Below are positions 42,393 to 50,569 of a DNA stretch of 64,000 nucleotides, piece after piece. The DNA comes from Rufibacter roseolus (GTDB lineage Bacteria; Bacteroidota; Bacteroidia; Cytophagales; Hymenobacteraceae). Made by a program: the position numbers and the translations under genes. The notes beneath the pieces were generated by a model. That model saw only the letters and a program-made list of their open reading frames with translations, was not told where the DNA came from and did no database searches. How positions within the stretch are numbered: position 1 is the first letter of the stretch; each line of letters begins with the position of its first letter. The stretch is from positions 806,001 to 870,000 of the forward strand of contig NZ_JAFMSU010000001.1 of the NCBI RefSeq assembly GCF_017916365.1. The letters run 5' to 3'.

Positions 42393-43004
42393 ATGAACAA
42401 ATTGAAATCTCTGTTAGTAGCCGCTTTTCTATTGGTAAGTGTGGCTTCTTTTGCACAGACAGGAACAGTTAAAATTGGCTATACCAATGCTAACTACATC
42501 ATTAGCCAGCTGCCTGAAAGCCGCCAGATTGAGTCTGATCTGAAAGCCCATAGCGGTCAATTGGAGAAAGAGCTTCAGAACAAGTACAAAGATTATCAGA
42601 CTAAAGTAGAAGCTTATAAAAAAGGTGCCCCTACCATGACCGATGTGGTAAGAGCAGACAGAGAAAAAGAGCTTACTACCCTACAGGCTTCTATTGAAGA
42701 ATTCCAGCGTAACGCAGATGCTTCTTTGCAGAAAAAAGAGCAAGCTGCTTTAGAGCCAGTGATGAACAAAATCCAAAAGTCAATTGACAAAGTGGCTAAA
42801 GAAAACGGTTACACCCACATCTTTACCGCCGAGGCTTTGTTGTACGGACCAGAGGATGGAAACAGCTTCACTGACCTAGTGTTGAAAGATCTTGGTGTAA
42901 CGCCAGCTCCTAAAGGTTCTCCAGCTGCTTCTGCTGCTACCCCAGGTGCTTCTTCTCCTAAGCCTGCCGTGAACAACGCTGCTCCCGTGAAAAAGAAAAA
43001 ATAA
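42393..43004 (+). CDS. OmpH/Skp family periplasmic chaperone 2
   Basis: 203 residues. Signal peptide MNKLKSLLVAAFLLVSVASFAQ, then VKIGYTNANYIISQLPESRQIE, a coiled-coil helix (LKAHSGQLEKELQNKYKD; RADREKELTTLQASIEEFQ) and a Ser/Pro/Ala-rich tail ending KKKK. A paralogue of the gene before it (same build and tail style), 19 bp apart. Confidence 0.9.
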   Translation: MNKLKSLLVAAFLLVSVASFAQTGTVKIGYTNANYIISQLPESRQIESDLKAHSGQLEKELQNKYKDYQTKVEAYKKGAPTMTDVVRADREKELTTLQASIEEFQRNADASLQKKEQAALEPVMNKIQKSIDKVAKENGYTHIFTAEALLYGPEDGNSFTDLVLKDLGVTPAPKGSPAASAATPGASSPKPAVNNAAPVKKKK

Positions 43005-43024
43005 GGTTAATCCTTTCTAATACT

Positions 43025-43066
43025 CAAGAGCCGGTGACGATTATCGTTACCGGCTCTTTATTTTTG
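43025..43066 (+). terminator. Terminator after the second ompH
   Basis: AAGAGCCGGT pairs with ACCGGCTCTT (43025-43059), followed by TATTTTTG. Confidence 0.85.
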
Positions 43067-43097
43067 TGCTATATTTTAGAAAACAGGCTTAAAACGC
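43061..43097. repeat. Dispersed nested palindrome, copy 15, abutting a start codon
   Basis: TTTTTGTGCTATATTTTA then GAAAACAGGCTTAAAACGC. It ends at the base before the ATG of the RluD-type gene, so it forms that gene's upstream region. Confidence 0.75.
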
Positions 43098-44168
43098 ATG
43101 CAACTACCTGACGCCCCAGAAGACGAGATTGAAGATTTGGCCTCCGCCGATTCGGATGAGTTATATGAGCATCACCGGATACAGGTAGACAAAGGCCAGG
43201 CCCTGTTACGGGTAGACAAGTTCCTGATGGACCGTTTGCCTAACGTAACCCGTAACAAATTGCAGGATGCCATCAAAGCAGAGTCTGTACGCGTGAACGG
43301 AAAACCCACCAAGGCCAGCTATAAAGTAAAGCCTTTGGATGTGATTACCGTTACGCTGGCCAACCCTCCCCGCGACACAGATGTGGTGCCGGAGAATATT
43401 CCGCTCAACATTGTGTACGAAGACGAGGAGCTGATGATGATCAACAAGCCCGCCGGTATGGTGGTGCACCCCGCGTATAACAATTGGTCTGGTACGTTGG
43501 TGAACGGATTGGTGTATTACCTGCAGAATCTTCCCACCTCCAGAAACGGGGACATCAGGCCTGGCTTAGTCCACCGGATTGACAAAGATACCTCCGGCTT
43601 ACTGGTAATTGCGAAGTCAGAGTTTGCCATGACCTACCTGGCCAAGCAGTTCTTTGACCATACAATTGAAAGAACTTATTATGCCATTGTCTGGGGCGTT
43701 CCCGCCCAAGCAAAGGGTACAATTGTAGGGCACATCGGGCGCAGTGTAAAGGATAGGAAAGTAATGGCCGTTTACCCCGAGGGCGATTTCGGGAAGCCCG
43801 CCGTTACGCATTACCAGGTCTTGGAAAGCTTTACTTACTGCAGTCTTATCAAATGCAACCTAGAGACCGGCCGCACGCACCAGATTAGGGCCCATATGAA
43901 GTACCTAGGGCACCCGCTGTTCAATGATGCCACCTATGGAGGGGATAAGATTCTGAAAGGGCAGCAAACGGGTTCGTACAAGGCCTTTGTGCAGAATACC
44001 TTTGATCTGTTACCAAGGCAGGCCCTGCATGCCAAATCATTGGGCTTTATTCACCCAACAACCCAGCAATTTGTTTTCTTCGAATCAGAATTACCTTCAG
44101 ATTTCGTGGCAGCTTTAGAGAGATGGAGACAATACGGGGAAGTGCTTCAGAACCGAATTCAAAGTTAG
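43098..44168 (+). CDS. RluD-type 23S rRNA pseudouridine synthase
   Basis: 356 residues. N-terminal acidic extension (~1-30), an S4 RNA-binding domain (~35-90, LRVDKFLMDRLPNVTRNKLQDAI), and the RluA-family catalytic domain with HRIDKDTSGLLVIAKS carrying the catalytic Asp, plus LETGRTHQIRAHMKYLGHPL. It isomerises uridines in 23S rRNA (RluD sites 1911/1915/1917 in E. coli). Transcription signals come from a repeat, not from a clear promoter. Confidence 0.93.
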   Translation: MQLPDAPEDEIEDLASADSDELYEHHRIQVDKGQALLRVDKFLMDRLPNVTRNKLQDAIKAESVRVNGKPTKASYKVKPLDVITVTLANPPRDTDVVPENIPLNIVYEDEELMMINKPAGMVVHPAYNNWSGTLVNGLVYYLQNLPTSRNGDIRPGLVHRIDKDTSGLLVIAKSEFAMTYLAKQFFDHTIERTYYAIVWGVPAQAKGTIVGHIGRSVKDRKVMAVYPEGDFGKPAVTHYQVLESFTYCSLIKCNLETGRTHQIRAHMKYLGHPLFNDATYGGDKILKGQQTGSYKAFVQNTFDLLPRQALHAKSLGFIHPTTQQFVFFESELPSDFVAALERWRQYGEVLQNRIQS

Positions 44169-44259
44169 GAACAGGCTTTTATACCAATCGCCTTTTATGT
44201 GGCTTATTAAAGCCTTTTGGCTACGAATTTAACTTATGTGGATAGAGGAAGTAAGACGC

Positions 44260-44300
44260 CGTTTTATGTCTGTTTTTGGGAAAAGAGGGATAAAACAGGG
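44260..44300. repeat. Dispersed nested palindrome, copy 16
   Basis: CGTTTTATGTCTGTTTTTG then GGAAAAGAGGGATAAAACAG, in the 430-bp gap between convergent genes. Confidence 0.65.
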
Positions 44301-44545
44301 GAGAAAGAAGTTGCCAGAGTAGCACCAAAATGGTCTTAAAATAGGTTTGTCTATTTTAGTGGAAGCAACTCCATCTCATCTATTTAGCTTCCTATAAGAT
44401 AATAGAGTCTTTACTTGCGGAAAGTATTAGTAATTGATTTCTCCGGAGCAAGTAGGTATTGGTTAGCTGTATTAGGTGCAATAATTCCTAATGATCTAAT
44501 CTCTTTTCTATAGAAGCAGCAATTATGAGGCAGTCATCATTGACA
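44301..44545. other. Intergenic stretch without a recognisable gene
   Basis: Contains a small dyad (TAAAATAG 44337-44344 against CTATTTTA 44351-44358) and A/T-rich sequence, nothing else that I can interpret. Confidence 0.4.
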
Positions 44546-44584
44546 TAAAAAAAGCGCCTCTCGTAGTAAGAGGCGCTTTTTTTA
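44546..44584. terminator. Bidirectional terminator after the TPR gene
   Basis: AAAAAAAGCGCCTCT pairs with AGAGGCGCTTTTTTT around a loop of about nine bases; T-runs both ways. It ends the minus-strand TPR gene and perhaps the RluD-type transcript. Confidence 0.9.
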
Positions 44585-44599
44585 TGTTGTTAAAGAAGA

Positions 44600-46099
44600 T
44601 TACTTCATGGCTTTCAATCCATTCAAACCATTGGTGGCATCTGCATTTGCCGGATCCAATGTTTTCACTTCTTGCCAGTGCTTCATGGCATTGGCTTTAT
44701 CTTTTTTCAGATAATAGTAGTAGCCAAGATAGTTGTTAGCAGTGATTAGGTCTTTCTTGTACTTCTCTTTGTCGCCGGAAGTCAGCTTGATGAATTCCTC
44801 GTAGTGCGGTTTGGCCAGACCTGCTTTTGTTTCAGGGTCTAAGCTATAGTTTACACGGGCTCTCCAAAAGTGACCGTACGCATAGGTAGGGTTCTTTGTG
44901 GTAATAATGGTGTATACACTATCCGCGGTTTTGAAGTCATCATTCAACTCATGGGCATAGCCGTAGTAGAACAGATCTGTGTTGTTGGGAGGCGTGGTCG
45001 CGAACTTTGATTTGTAGGCCTGAATCGCTTTAGGATAATTCTTAAGAGCCAGGTATTGCTTGGCTAAAAGATCATCGTAGAGCGGGTTTTTAGGATCAAG
45101 TTGTTTCGCTTTCTCAATGACAGCAACTGCCTCCTGTGGTTTCTTGTTCTCTACCAGAATGTTGGCATAGTACTCGTAGTCAGAAGGAATGCGCTTAGAC
45201 TCATCATACTTATTGAAGTAAGCGGTAATGGCTTCTAAGGCTTTGTCATACTGTTTGGTGTCATAGTAGTTGTATGCCAACAAACGGTTCATGGCAATGT
45301 TGTTAGGATCGCTCTTCAGAACAGATTGGATCTCTGTCATGGCATTAGCGTAATCCTTGGTCAGGTAAAGGATAGAAGCATACTTGGCACGGGTCTCTGG
45401 TGTGTTCTCAGCCATTGACACGTACTTCTTGATATACTCAGAGCTTTTCGCATACTGCTCGGCACGGTAGTACAACTCGGCTAACTCAAGGTAGGTAGGA
45501 GCATAGTTTGGATCTGCGGCTACGGCAGCATCCAAGGCTTCTTTGGCTTGGGTAAAGTTACGAGACTGTACGTACAGCTGTCCTTTGCGTAAATGGGCTT
45601 TGGCAAATTTGCCGTCTGCAGCTAGGGCTTTATCATAGCTGGCCATCGCCTTACCGCCATCTACGGTTTTGTTGTGCAGGTAAGCATCACCAAGCAACAC
45701 AAACGCATTTGCGTTTTTAGTGTCTTTGCTGGTGGCCTCTTCCAGAAGTTTTATAGCCGGAGACAAATCCTTCACGCCTGATGTCACATACGCTTCACCA
45801 ATCATGATTTTGACGTTGTTGTCTTTTGATTTGCTCAAGGCCAACGCTTTGTCAAAAAACTGCTGCGCTTCTGCTAGTTTGTTCTGCTCAAGGGCTGCTT
45901 TCCCTTGTTTCACCAAGCCGGCAGCAGAATTATCTTGTACAGCGTAAGAAGCGAATACCAATTGATCCTGGGGGGATTGTATTGATGTTAGTTGTTTTTC
46001 AATCTTACCAGAACGCAGCCCATCATTATGTGCTGAGGCTCCAGCGGCAGTGAAGAAAGCAGCCGCCAAAACTCCATACGTCTTCCAGTTCTTAATCAT
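44600..46099 (-). CDS. Periplasmic TPR protein of the TonB module
   Basis: 499 residues. Signal peptide MIKNWKTYGVLAAAFFTAAGASA, then about 10-12 TPRs from ~55 to ~490 (e.g. AAGLVKQGKAALEQNKLAEAQQF, VLLGDAYLHNKTVDGGKAM, LGYYYYLKKDKANAMKHWQ). It follows the PstS-like gene on the same strand after 40 bp. In Bacteroidota the order TonB system, PstS-like protein, TPR protein is recurrent to my knowledge. A scaffold role is an inference. Confidence 0.85.
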   Translation of the reverse strand: MIKNWKTYGVLAAAFFTAAGASAHNDGLRSGKIEKQLTSIQSPQDQLVFASYAVQDNSAAGLVKQGKAALEQNKLAEAQQFFDKALALSKSKDNNVKIMIGEAYVTSGVKDLSPAIKLLEEATSKDTKNANAFVLLGDAYLHNKTVDGGKAMASYDKALAADGKFAKAHLRKGQLYVQSRNFTQAKEALDAAVAADPNYAPTYLELAELYYRAEQYAKSSEYIKKYVSMAENTPETRAKYASILYLTKDYANAMTEIQSVLKSDPNNIAMNRLLAYNYYDTKQYDKALEAITAYFNKYDESKRIPSDYEYYANILVENKKPQEAVAVIEKAKQLDPKNPLYDDLLAKQYLALKNYPKAIQAYKSKFATTPPNNTDLFYYGYAHELNDDFKTADSVYTIITTKNPTYAYGHFWRARVNYSLDPETKAGLAKPHYEEFIKLTSGDKEKYKKDLITANNYLGYYYYLKKDKANAMKHWQEVKTLDPANADATNGLNGLKAMK

Positions 46100-46139
46100 T
46101 TGTCTTGGTTGTTAGTGTTAGTGAAACTCTGGTTAATTA

Positions 46140-47087
46140 TTACTGTCTAAACCCTACTATCCGAACTGGCATAGAGGCTGGGACTAAGCCCGATTTTAAA
46201 ATTATTCTTTGGCCCCGATCTCCTGATATGAAGGATGCAAAACCTGTGCCAAGTCCTGCGCGGGCCTCTTTGCTTACTATAAAAACCTCTCTGCGTAGTG
46301 GATAAGTTCCTTGGGCCAAATATCCTTGGTAAGGTTGGATGAAATCATCTTCAGAGGTGGGGTTCTCGTTTCTGCTGATACCCACTACATTCACTTTTTT
46401 GAGAAAAGAGATAGCTGTGCTGTCGCGGCGGTCACTGATCCAGTTCACGCCTATGACGCCAATTGCATTTCTGTTCTGTGCTACATAGTCCACCAGGTTA
46501 GCATTGGAGGTAGATGCGTAGGTATTTGGCGGCAGAGGCTGCTTCAAGTTGATAGAGTCCAGGATGAAGCGGGCCGTGCTTGAGTTACTGTTGTCAAACA
46601 CAATGGTGATCTTGCCATCCTGGGCCTTGGGATCCAGTTGGCGCCAGGAGGTTGTCTTGCCCGTGAATATGCTTCTAACCTGTTGTAAGGTAAGCGTAGT
46701 GTCTGTGTTTTCCTTGTTTATGATGAGCGCTATCCCGTCTACTGCAATCTTGTTCATCCGAGGCGTAAGCTTGAGCTTCTCAAACTCTGCCTTCTCACGG
46801 TCGTTCAACTGACGGGCCATGATGGCAAACCTGATGGTATCAGTAAGAAGGTCATGCACTACCTGGGCTTCCGGCTTATACACGGCTTGTACTTTAGCAT
46901 ATTTGTACAAGCCCTGGAACGTCTGGATCTGCGAGTCTATGATAGGTGCATAAGATTCATCTGCGCTTATCTTGATACTTCCTGACGTTGGGGTGTCTGT
47001 ATTCTTGTTCCCAGACTGACCGCACGAGAAAGTAGCAAGGGCCACACCTGCAGTGAATAGAAAAGTTAAAAGATTAATCTTCTTCAT
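46140..47087 (-). CDS. PstS-like substrate-binding lipoprotein
   Basis: 315 residues. Lipoprotein signal MKKINLLTFLFTAGVALATFSC. The mature part is of the phosphate-ABC-transporter PstS type: ISADESYAPIIDSQIQTFQ, LDPKAQDGKITIVFDNSNSSTARF, AIGVIGVNWISDRRDSTAISF. No PstCAB or regulator genes are near, so it may bind its ligand for another purpose, perhaps sensing for the TonB module beside it. The phosphate-loop residues were not checked by alignment. Overlaps the small membrane-protein gene by 14 bp. Confidence 0.83.
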   Translation of the reverse strand: MKKINLLTFLFTAGVALATFSCGQSGNKNTDTPTSGSIKISADESYAPIIDSQIQTFQGLYKYAKVQAVYKPEAQVVHDLLTDTIRFAIMARQLNDREKAEFEKLKLTPRMNKIAVDGIALIINKENTDTTLTLQQVRSIFTGKTTSWRQLDPKAQDGKITIVFDNSNSSTARFILDSINLKQPLPPNTYASTSNANLVDYVAQNRNAIGVIGVNWISDRRDSTAISFLKKVNVVGISRNENPTSEDDFIQPYQGYLAQGTYPLRREVFIVSKEARAGLGTGFASFISGDRGQRIILKSGLVPASMPVRIVGFRQ

Positions 47088-47331
47088 TTCGTCTGGTTTT
47101 TTTGAAGTACTGTTGGTACGCTCTCACAAATCTAATCAAACCGTAGAAAAGGAGGAGCCCTCCTAGTATATATTTATAATCCCTTGGGAAGGGGATTTGC
47201 CTTTCGGTAGAAAATAAAACGTACAAGCCAAAGCCAAAGTATAGAAGCACCATAAGCAGAGACACATATTTCATGATGCCTCCGTAGGCGCTTCCCCGGT
47301 CTTCTTGCTGGGGTCTTCTGGAATAATTCAT
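47074..47331 (-). CDS. Small two-helix membrane protein
   Basis: 85 residues, with Arg-rich N-terminus (MNYSRRPQQEDRG), two helices (~20-40 YVSLLMVLLYFGFGLYVLF; ~53-70 KYILGGLLLFYGLIRFV) and a charged tail ending KKTRRNEED. First gene of the unit with the PstS-like and TPR proteins; overlaps the former by 14 bp. No family name; the location suggests it anchors or links to the TonB complex. Confidence 0.75.
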   Translation of the reverse strand: MNYSRRPQQEDRGSAYGGIMKYVSLLMVLLYFGFGLYVLFSTERQIPFPRDYKYILGGLLLFYGLIRFVRAYQQYFKKTRRNEED

Positions 47332-47353
47332 GTTGCTGCTTTTGGGCTTATTT

Positions 47354-47361
47354 CAAGTATA
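47354..47361 (-). promoter_or_regulatory. -7-like element before the small membrane-protein gene
   Basis: Minus-strand TATACTTG, one base off TAnnTTTG, 22 bp before the start; it lies between the tonB terminator and this gene. Confidence 0.4.
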
Positions 47362-47386
47362 ATACGTGATTTTGGGCATGTTGGTA

Positions 47387-47447
47387 AAAAAGAACTCCGA
47401 AGACAAAACCATTCTTTTAAGAAGGTCTGTCTCCGGAGTTTTTTTTA
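47387..47447 (-). terminator. Terminator of the exbB-exbD-exbD-tonB operon
   Basis: Outer stem ACTCCG/CGGAGT with extended imperfect pairing and T-runs on both sides, about 25 bp after the tonB stop. Confidence 0.75.
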
Positions 47448-47469
47448 AAGTACCAGTGAAGGTATTTGG

Positions 47470-48294
47470 TTACTTGATCACGATGCGGTAAGGAACTGTA
47501 TATTTTACAGACACTTTACGGCCGTTCTGCTCTCCTGGGCTCCACTTAGGCATGCCCTTGATCACGCGTACGGCTTCTTCATCCAGACCATAACCAAGGC
47601 CTTTTAGAACTTCAATGTTGGTGATTTCCCCGGTTGGGCCTACTACGAAAGAGAGTACCACGTTACCTTCTGCACCAGCACGCTGGGCGGCTGATGGGAT
47701 ACGGAATTTCTCACCCATGTATTTCATCATGGCTGCCATCCCGCCTGGGAACTCAGGCATTTTCTCTACCGCAATGTAAACCTTGTCTTCAAAGACTTCC
47801 TGTACCGGACCGGTTGGGCCTGTACCGTTCTCAATCCCTTCAAGGGTTGGTGGCGCAGTTGGGTCACCTTTCACGGTTTCAGTACCGGCGTCTGTCTTTT
47901 GAAGTTCCTTTACATCCGGAATCTCCTCTTTCTGTACTTCTTCGTCTTTCTTCACTACCGGAGGAGTGAATTTAACGGTTGAACGTACGGGTGGTGGTGG
48001 TGGTGGGGCATCTGGTGGTGGTGGCGGTGGTGGCACTACCTTCTCAACGGAAGGCGGCGCAGCTAGGTCCACTACTTTTACTACCGGTGCCTTAGTCACT
48101 GCATCCTCGTCTTTGAACATTGACTGAATCAAAGGAATACTCAAAAAGAGTACGAACAGGATAATGGCAATGACAATTGCCCGGTTTACGTGCTTCGTGT
48201 AAAGCTTACGAAGCATGTACGCACCATACTCTTTGTTACGGCCTTCAAAGACCATATCATCAAGAGAGGCGGTTGCTAAACGTTGATTATCCAT
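47470..48294 (-). CDS. tonB: Energy transducer TonB
   Basis: 274 residues. Cytoplasmic N-terminus ~1-35 (EYGAYMLRKLYTKHVNRA), one membrane helix (IVIAIILFVLFLSIPLIQ), a Pro-rich spacer (KVVPPPPPPPDAPPPPPPV, ~80-105) spanning the periplasm, and the C-terminal TonB domain (~180-274, MPEFPGGMAAMMKYMGEKFRIP; VVLSFVVGPTGEITNIEVLKGLG; VSVKYTVPYRIVIK). It carries energy from the proton motive force to outer-membrane transporters such as the SusC/D pair. Overlaps the exbD gene by 1 bp. Confidence 0.95.
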   Translation of the reverse strand: MDNQRLATASLDDMVFEGRNKEYGAYMLRKLYTKHVNRAIVIAIILFVLFLSIPLIQSMFKDEDAVTKAPVVKVVDLAAPPSVEKVVPPPPPPPDAPPPPPPVRSTVKFTPPVVKKDEEVQKEEIPDVKELQKTDAGTETVKGDPTAPPTLEGIENGTGPTGPVQEVFEDKVYIAVEKMPEFPGGMAAMMKYMGEKFRIPSAAQRAGAEGNVVLSFVVGPTGEITNIEVLKGLGYGLDEEAVRVIKGMPKWSPGEQNGRKVSVKYTVPYRIVIK

Positions 48295-48833
48295 TATTGC
48301 GCTCCTCCTCCTTTTTCTGCGTTTCTAAGCAAAGTGGCATCTGCGTTGTCCAATTCCACTACGGCGTACTTCTGGGTGTTGGTGATACTCATCTCATCCA
48401 AGATATCCACAAGATTCTTGTAAGAAGAGGTCTCATCAGCTTTAATTAGCACTACCAGATTAGGATTGGCGCGGGTTGCATCCAGAACTACTTGTCTGAT
48501 ACCTTTACCAGACCAGTTGCTCTCCTCAACTTGCGGGATGATGTTCATGTTTGGCTGGTGAAGACCGCGGTAATAGAAGATTCTATTATCGCCGCCAAGG
48601 AGAACGGTGAAGGCGTTAGACGCTTTCAATTCATTCTGCTCTTGTCTGTCTTTGGGTTTCACCGGCATGTTGATCTCCATGATCTGCGGCTTGGCCAGGG
48701 TAGTGGTCATAACGAAGAATGTGAGCAACAGGAAGCCTAGGTCTACCATTGGGGTCATGTCCACCTTGGTAGAGCCTTTCTTGGCCCGTTTCTTACCACC
48801 TTCGTCGCCGCCTTGCTGTTGTATTTCTGCCAT
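48294..48833 (-). CDS. exbD: ExbD/TolR family protein (second of two)
   Basis: 179 residues. Cytoplasmic N-terminus (MAEIQQQGGDEGGKKRAKKGS), one membrane helix with the essential Asp (VDMTPMVDLGFLLLTFFVMTTTL), and a periplasmic domain (~90-179). It forms the proton-driven motor with ExbB. It overlaps tonB, supporting co-translation. Confidence 0.92.
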   Translation of the reverse strand: MAEIQQQGGDEGGKKRAKKGSTKVDMTPMVDLGFLLLTFFVMTTTLAKPQIMEINMPVKPKDRQEQNELKASNAFTVLLGGDNRIFYYRGLHQPNMNIIPQVEESNWSGKGIRQVVLDATRANPNLVVLIKADETSSYKNLVDILDEMSITNTQKYAVVELDNADATLLRNAEKGGGAQ

Positions 48834-48848
48834 GTCGTTTCCCTTTCG

Positions 48849-49454
48849 TTATTTGATAACAGGTTTAACTTCCATATCTGTTACAAGGTTGAAACGGTTC
48901 ACGTTCTTCTCCTGCAAGATCTCAATCACACGACCAGCAACTGGGTAACCTGCTTTTTGGTCTCCTTTGATGGCTACAATAGACTGGGGATTAGAATAAC
49001 GGGCCAATTGAACCCAGTCACCTAACTCATTTCTGGTAGAATCAATAGGAATACCTGGCTGGTTCACCTTTTTCTGATCTTCGGGTTTCAGAGCCAGATA
49101 AGATTTAAGCTGAGAGATGGGAACTCCAAATGAAGACAGAGAAGCAAAAACCTCTTTCTCTGGTTGGGTGAAGCCTACTCCGTATTTCTCACTTATTTTA
49201 TCTATCAGTCTCAGTTTAGTGTTTTTGTCATCTACTCCAAAGAAAACCCGCTCATCGTTACCAATACTGATGGTGATCACGTTGGCGTCCGGGGCTTTGA
49301 TTTCTGTTGTCGCAGAAGGCGTATCCACTACCAGCGCTTCCTCTGGTGCGAACTTCGAAATAAGCATGAAGAACGTTACCAGAAGGAATGCCAAGTCCAC
49401 CATGGGCGTCATGTCCAGGGATGGAGAGGTTCTATGTACTTTTACTTTAGGCAT
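48849..49454 (-). CDS. exbD: ExbD/TolR family protein (first of two)
   Basis: 201 residues. LDMTPMVDLAFLLVTFFMLISKF holds the essential Asp in the single membrane helix. The periplasmic part is longer than that of its neighbour. Two different ExbD proteins in one operon with one ExbB and one TonB is usual in Bacteroidota; how they share the motor is not known from sequence. Confidence 0.92.
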   Translation of the reverse strand: MPKVKVHRTSPSLDMTPMVDLAFLLVTFFMLISKFAPEEALVVDTPSATTEIKAPDANVITISIGNDERVFFGVDDKNTKLRLIDKISEKYGVGFTQPEKEVFASLSSFGVPISQLKSYLALKPEDQKKVNQPGIPIDSTRNELGDWVQLARYSNPQSIVAIKGDQKAGYPVAGRVIEILQEKNVNRFNLVTDMEVKPVIK

Positions 49455-49481
49455 TTTTTCCTTCTAAGCGAGAAGTTCTAA

Positions 49482-50333
49482 TTAGATTCTGTTGTTTTCA
49501 GTGTGCTGCGCAGCATACGTCTGGATAATGCTGTAAGAAGCCTCATCAATGCTGTAAGTCAACTCATCAATTTTGCTGGTGAAGAAGTTGTAAGCAACGA
49601 TGGCGATAGCAGAACCAGTGATACCAAGGGCTGTGTTGATCAAAGCCTCAGAGATACCGTTTGCCAGCTGGGTAGCGTCTGGTGCACCACTTGCAGTTGC
49701 AAGAGCCGCGAACGCTTTAATCATACCCAATACCGTTCCAATAAGACCTACCAGAGTAGAGATAGAGGCGATGGTAGAGATGATTACCAGGTTTTTCTCC
49801 AGGATTGGCAACTCAAGAGCGGTAGCTTCTTCAATTTCCTTCTGGATAGCCAGGATACGCTGATCTTTGGTCATACCGTGCTCGTTGTGCATTTCTTGGT
49901 ATTTCAGCAAACCGGCTTTCACCACGTTTCCTACTGAACCTTTCTGTTGGTCACAGATAGCGATAGCGCCATTGATATCGTTGGCGTTCATTTTCTGACG
50001 CACGCTTCTCACGAAAGACTCCAGGCCTTTACCGCCTTTTGCTTTGTTGATTGTTAAGAAACGCTCAATTGAGAAAGTGATTACCAGAATGTTAATCGCA
50101 ATCAGGATTGGCACGATGAATCCACCTTTGTACACCTGGCCCAGCATGTTGCCTGGAAGTGGGTGATTGGCGTTGTCGCCGCCTTCAAAGTTAGCTCCGT
50201 TACCAAGGATAAACAGATAAATACAAACAGCAGCAATGATGGCTACCGGAATTACGATGCTTGCGAACATTGAGCCTGCTTTGCCTTCTTGTTTTGCTGG
50301 TTTTGCAGTTGCAGGTGCACTCTTTTTTTCCAT
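49482..50333 (-). CDS. exbB: MotA/TolQ/ExbB family proton channel
   Basis: 283 residues, longer at the N-terminus than E. coli ExbB: a charged stretch (MEKKSAPATAKPAKQEGKAG), a first helix (IVIPVAIIAAVCIYLFILG) and then the core with three further helices (~85, ~175-200, ~215-250), the last pair reading STLVGLIGTVLGMIKAFAALA and GISEALINTALGITGSAIAIVAYNFF. First gene of the minus-strand operon to tonB. Confidence 0.94.
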   Translation of the reverse strand: MEKKSAPATAKPAKQEGKAGSMFASIVIPVAIIAAVCIYLFILGNGANFEGGDNANHPLPGNMLGQVYKGGFIVPILIAINILVITFSIERFLTINKAKGGKGLESFVRSVRQKMNANDINGAIAICDQQKGSVGNVVKAGLLKYQEMHNEHGMTKDQRILAIQKEIEEATALELPILEKNLVIISTIASISTLVGLIGTVLGMIKAFAALATASGAPDATQLANGISEALINTALGITGSAIAIVAYNFFTSKIDELTYSIDEASYSIIQTYAAQHTENNRI

Positions 50334-50542
50334 TGTTTCTAAAAATTTAGGTTTAGTTGTTTGTGTTACTGTGTTAGTTGTTGATAATGAATTGGTTGTT
50401 AAAAAGTTTAATGCTCTTTATACGTTAATAATTCCCTTTTAACTGCTAAATCAGCGAGAGAGTTACTTCTGTTTGGGAGCAACCTAAATACAAGCCTAGG
50501 GATTTAAACGCAATTTATCAAATAATACCTGAAAATTTATTG

Positions 50543-50550
50543 CAAAAGTA
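50543..50550 (-). promoter_or_regulatory. Possible -7 element for exbB
   Basis: TACTTTTG on the minus strand, 210 bp before the ExbB start and just after the mazG stop, so the leader would be long. The gap otherwise holds only A/T-rich sequence. Confidence 0.3.
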
Positions 50551-50569
50551 CAATCTATTTAAGGTATTC

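Noticed and set aside
44169-44545. Search for a tRNA or small RNA in the long gap after the RluD-type gene
   Set aside because: No cloverleaf or CCA end could be drawn by eye; A/T-rich with one small dyad.
46140-47087. Calling the PstS-like gene a complete phosphate ABC transporter component
   Set aside because: No pstC, pstA or pstB adjacent; only the binding-protein fold is supported.
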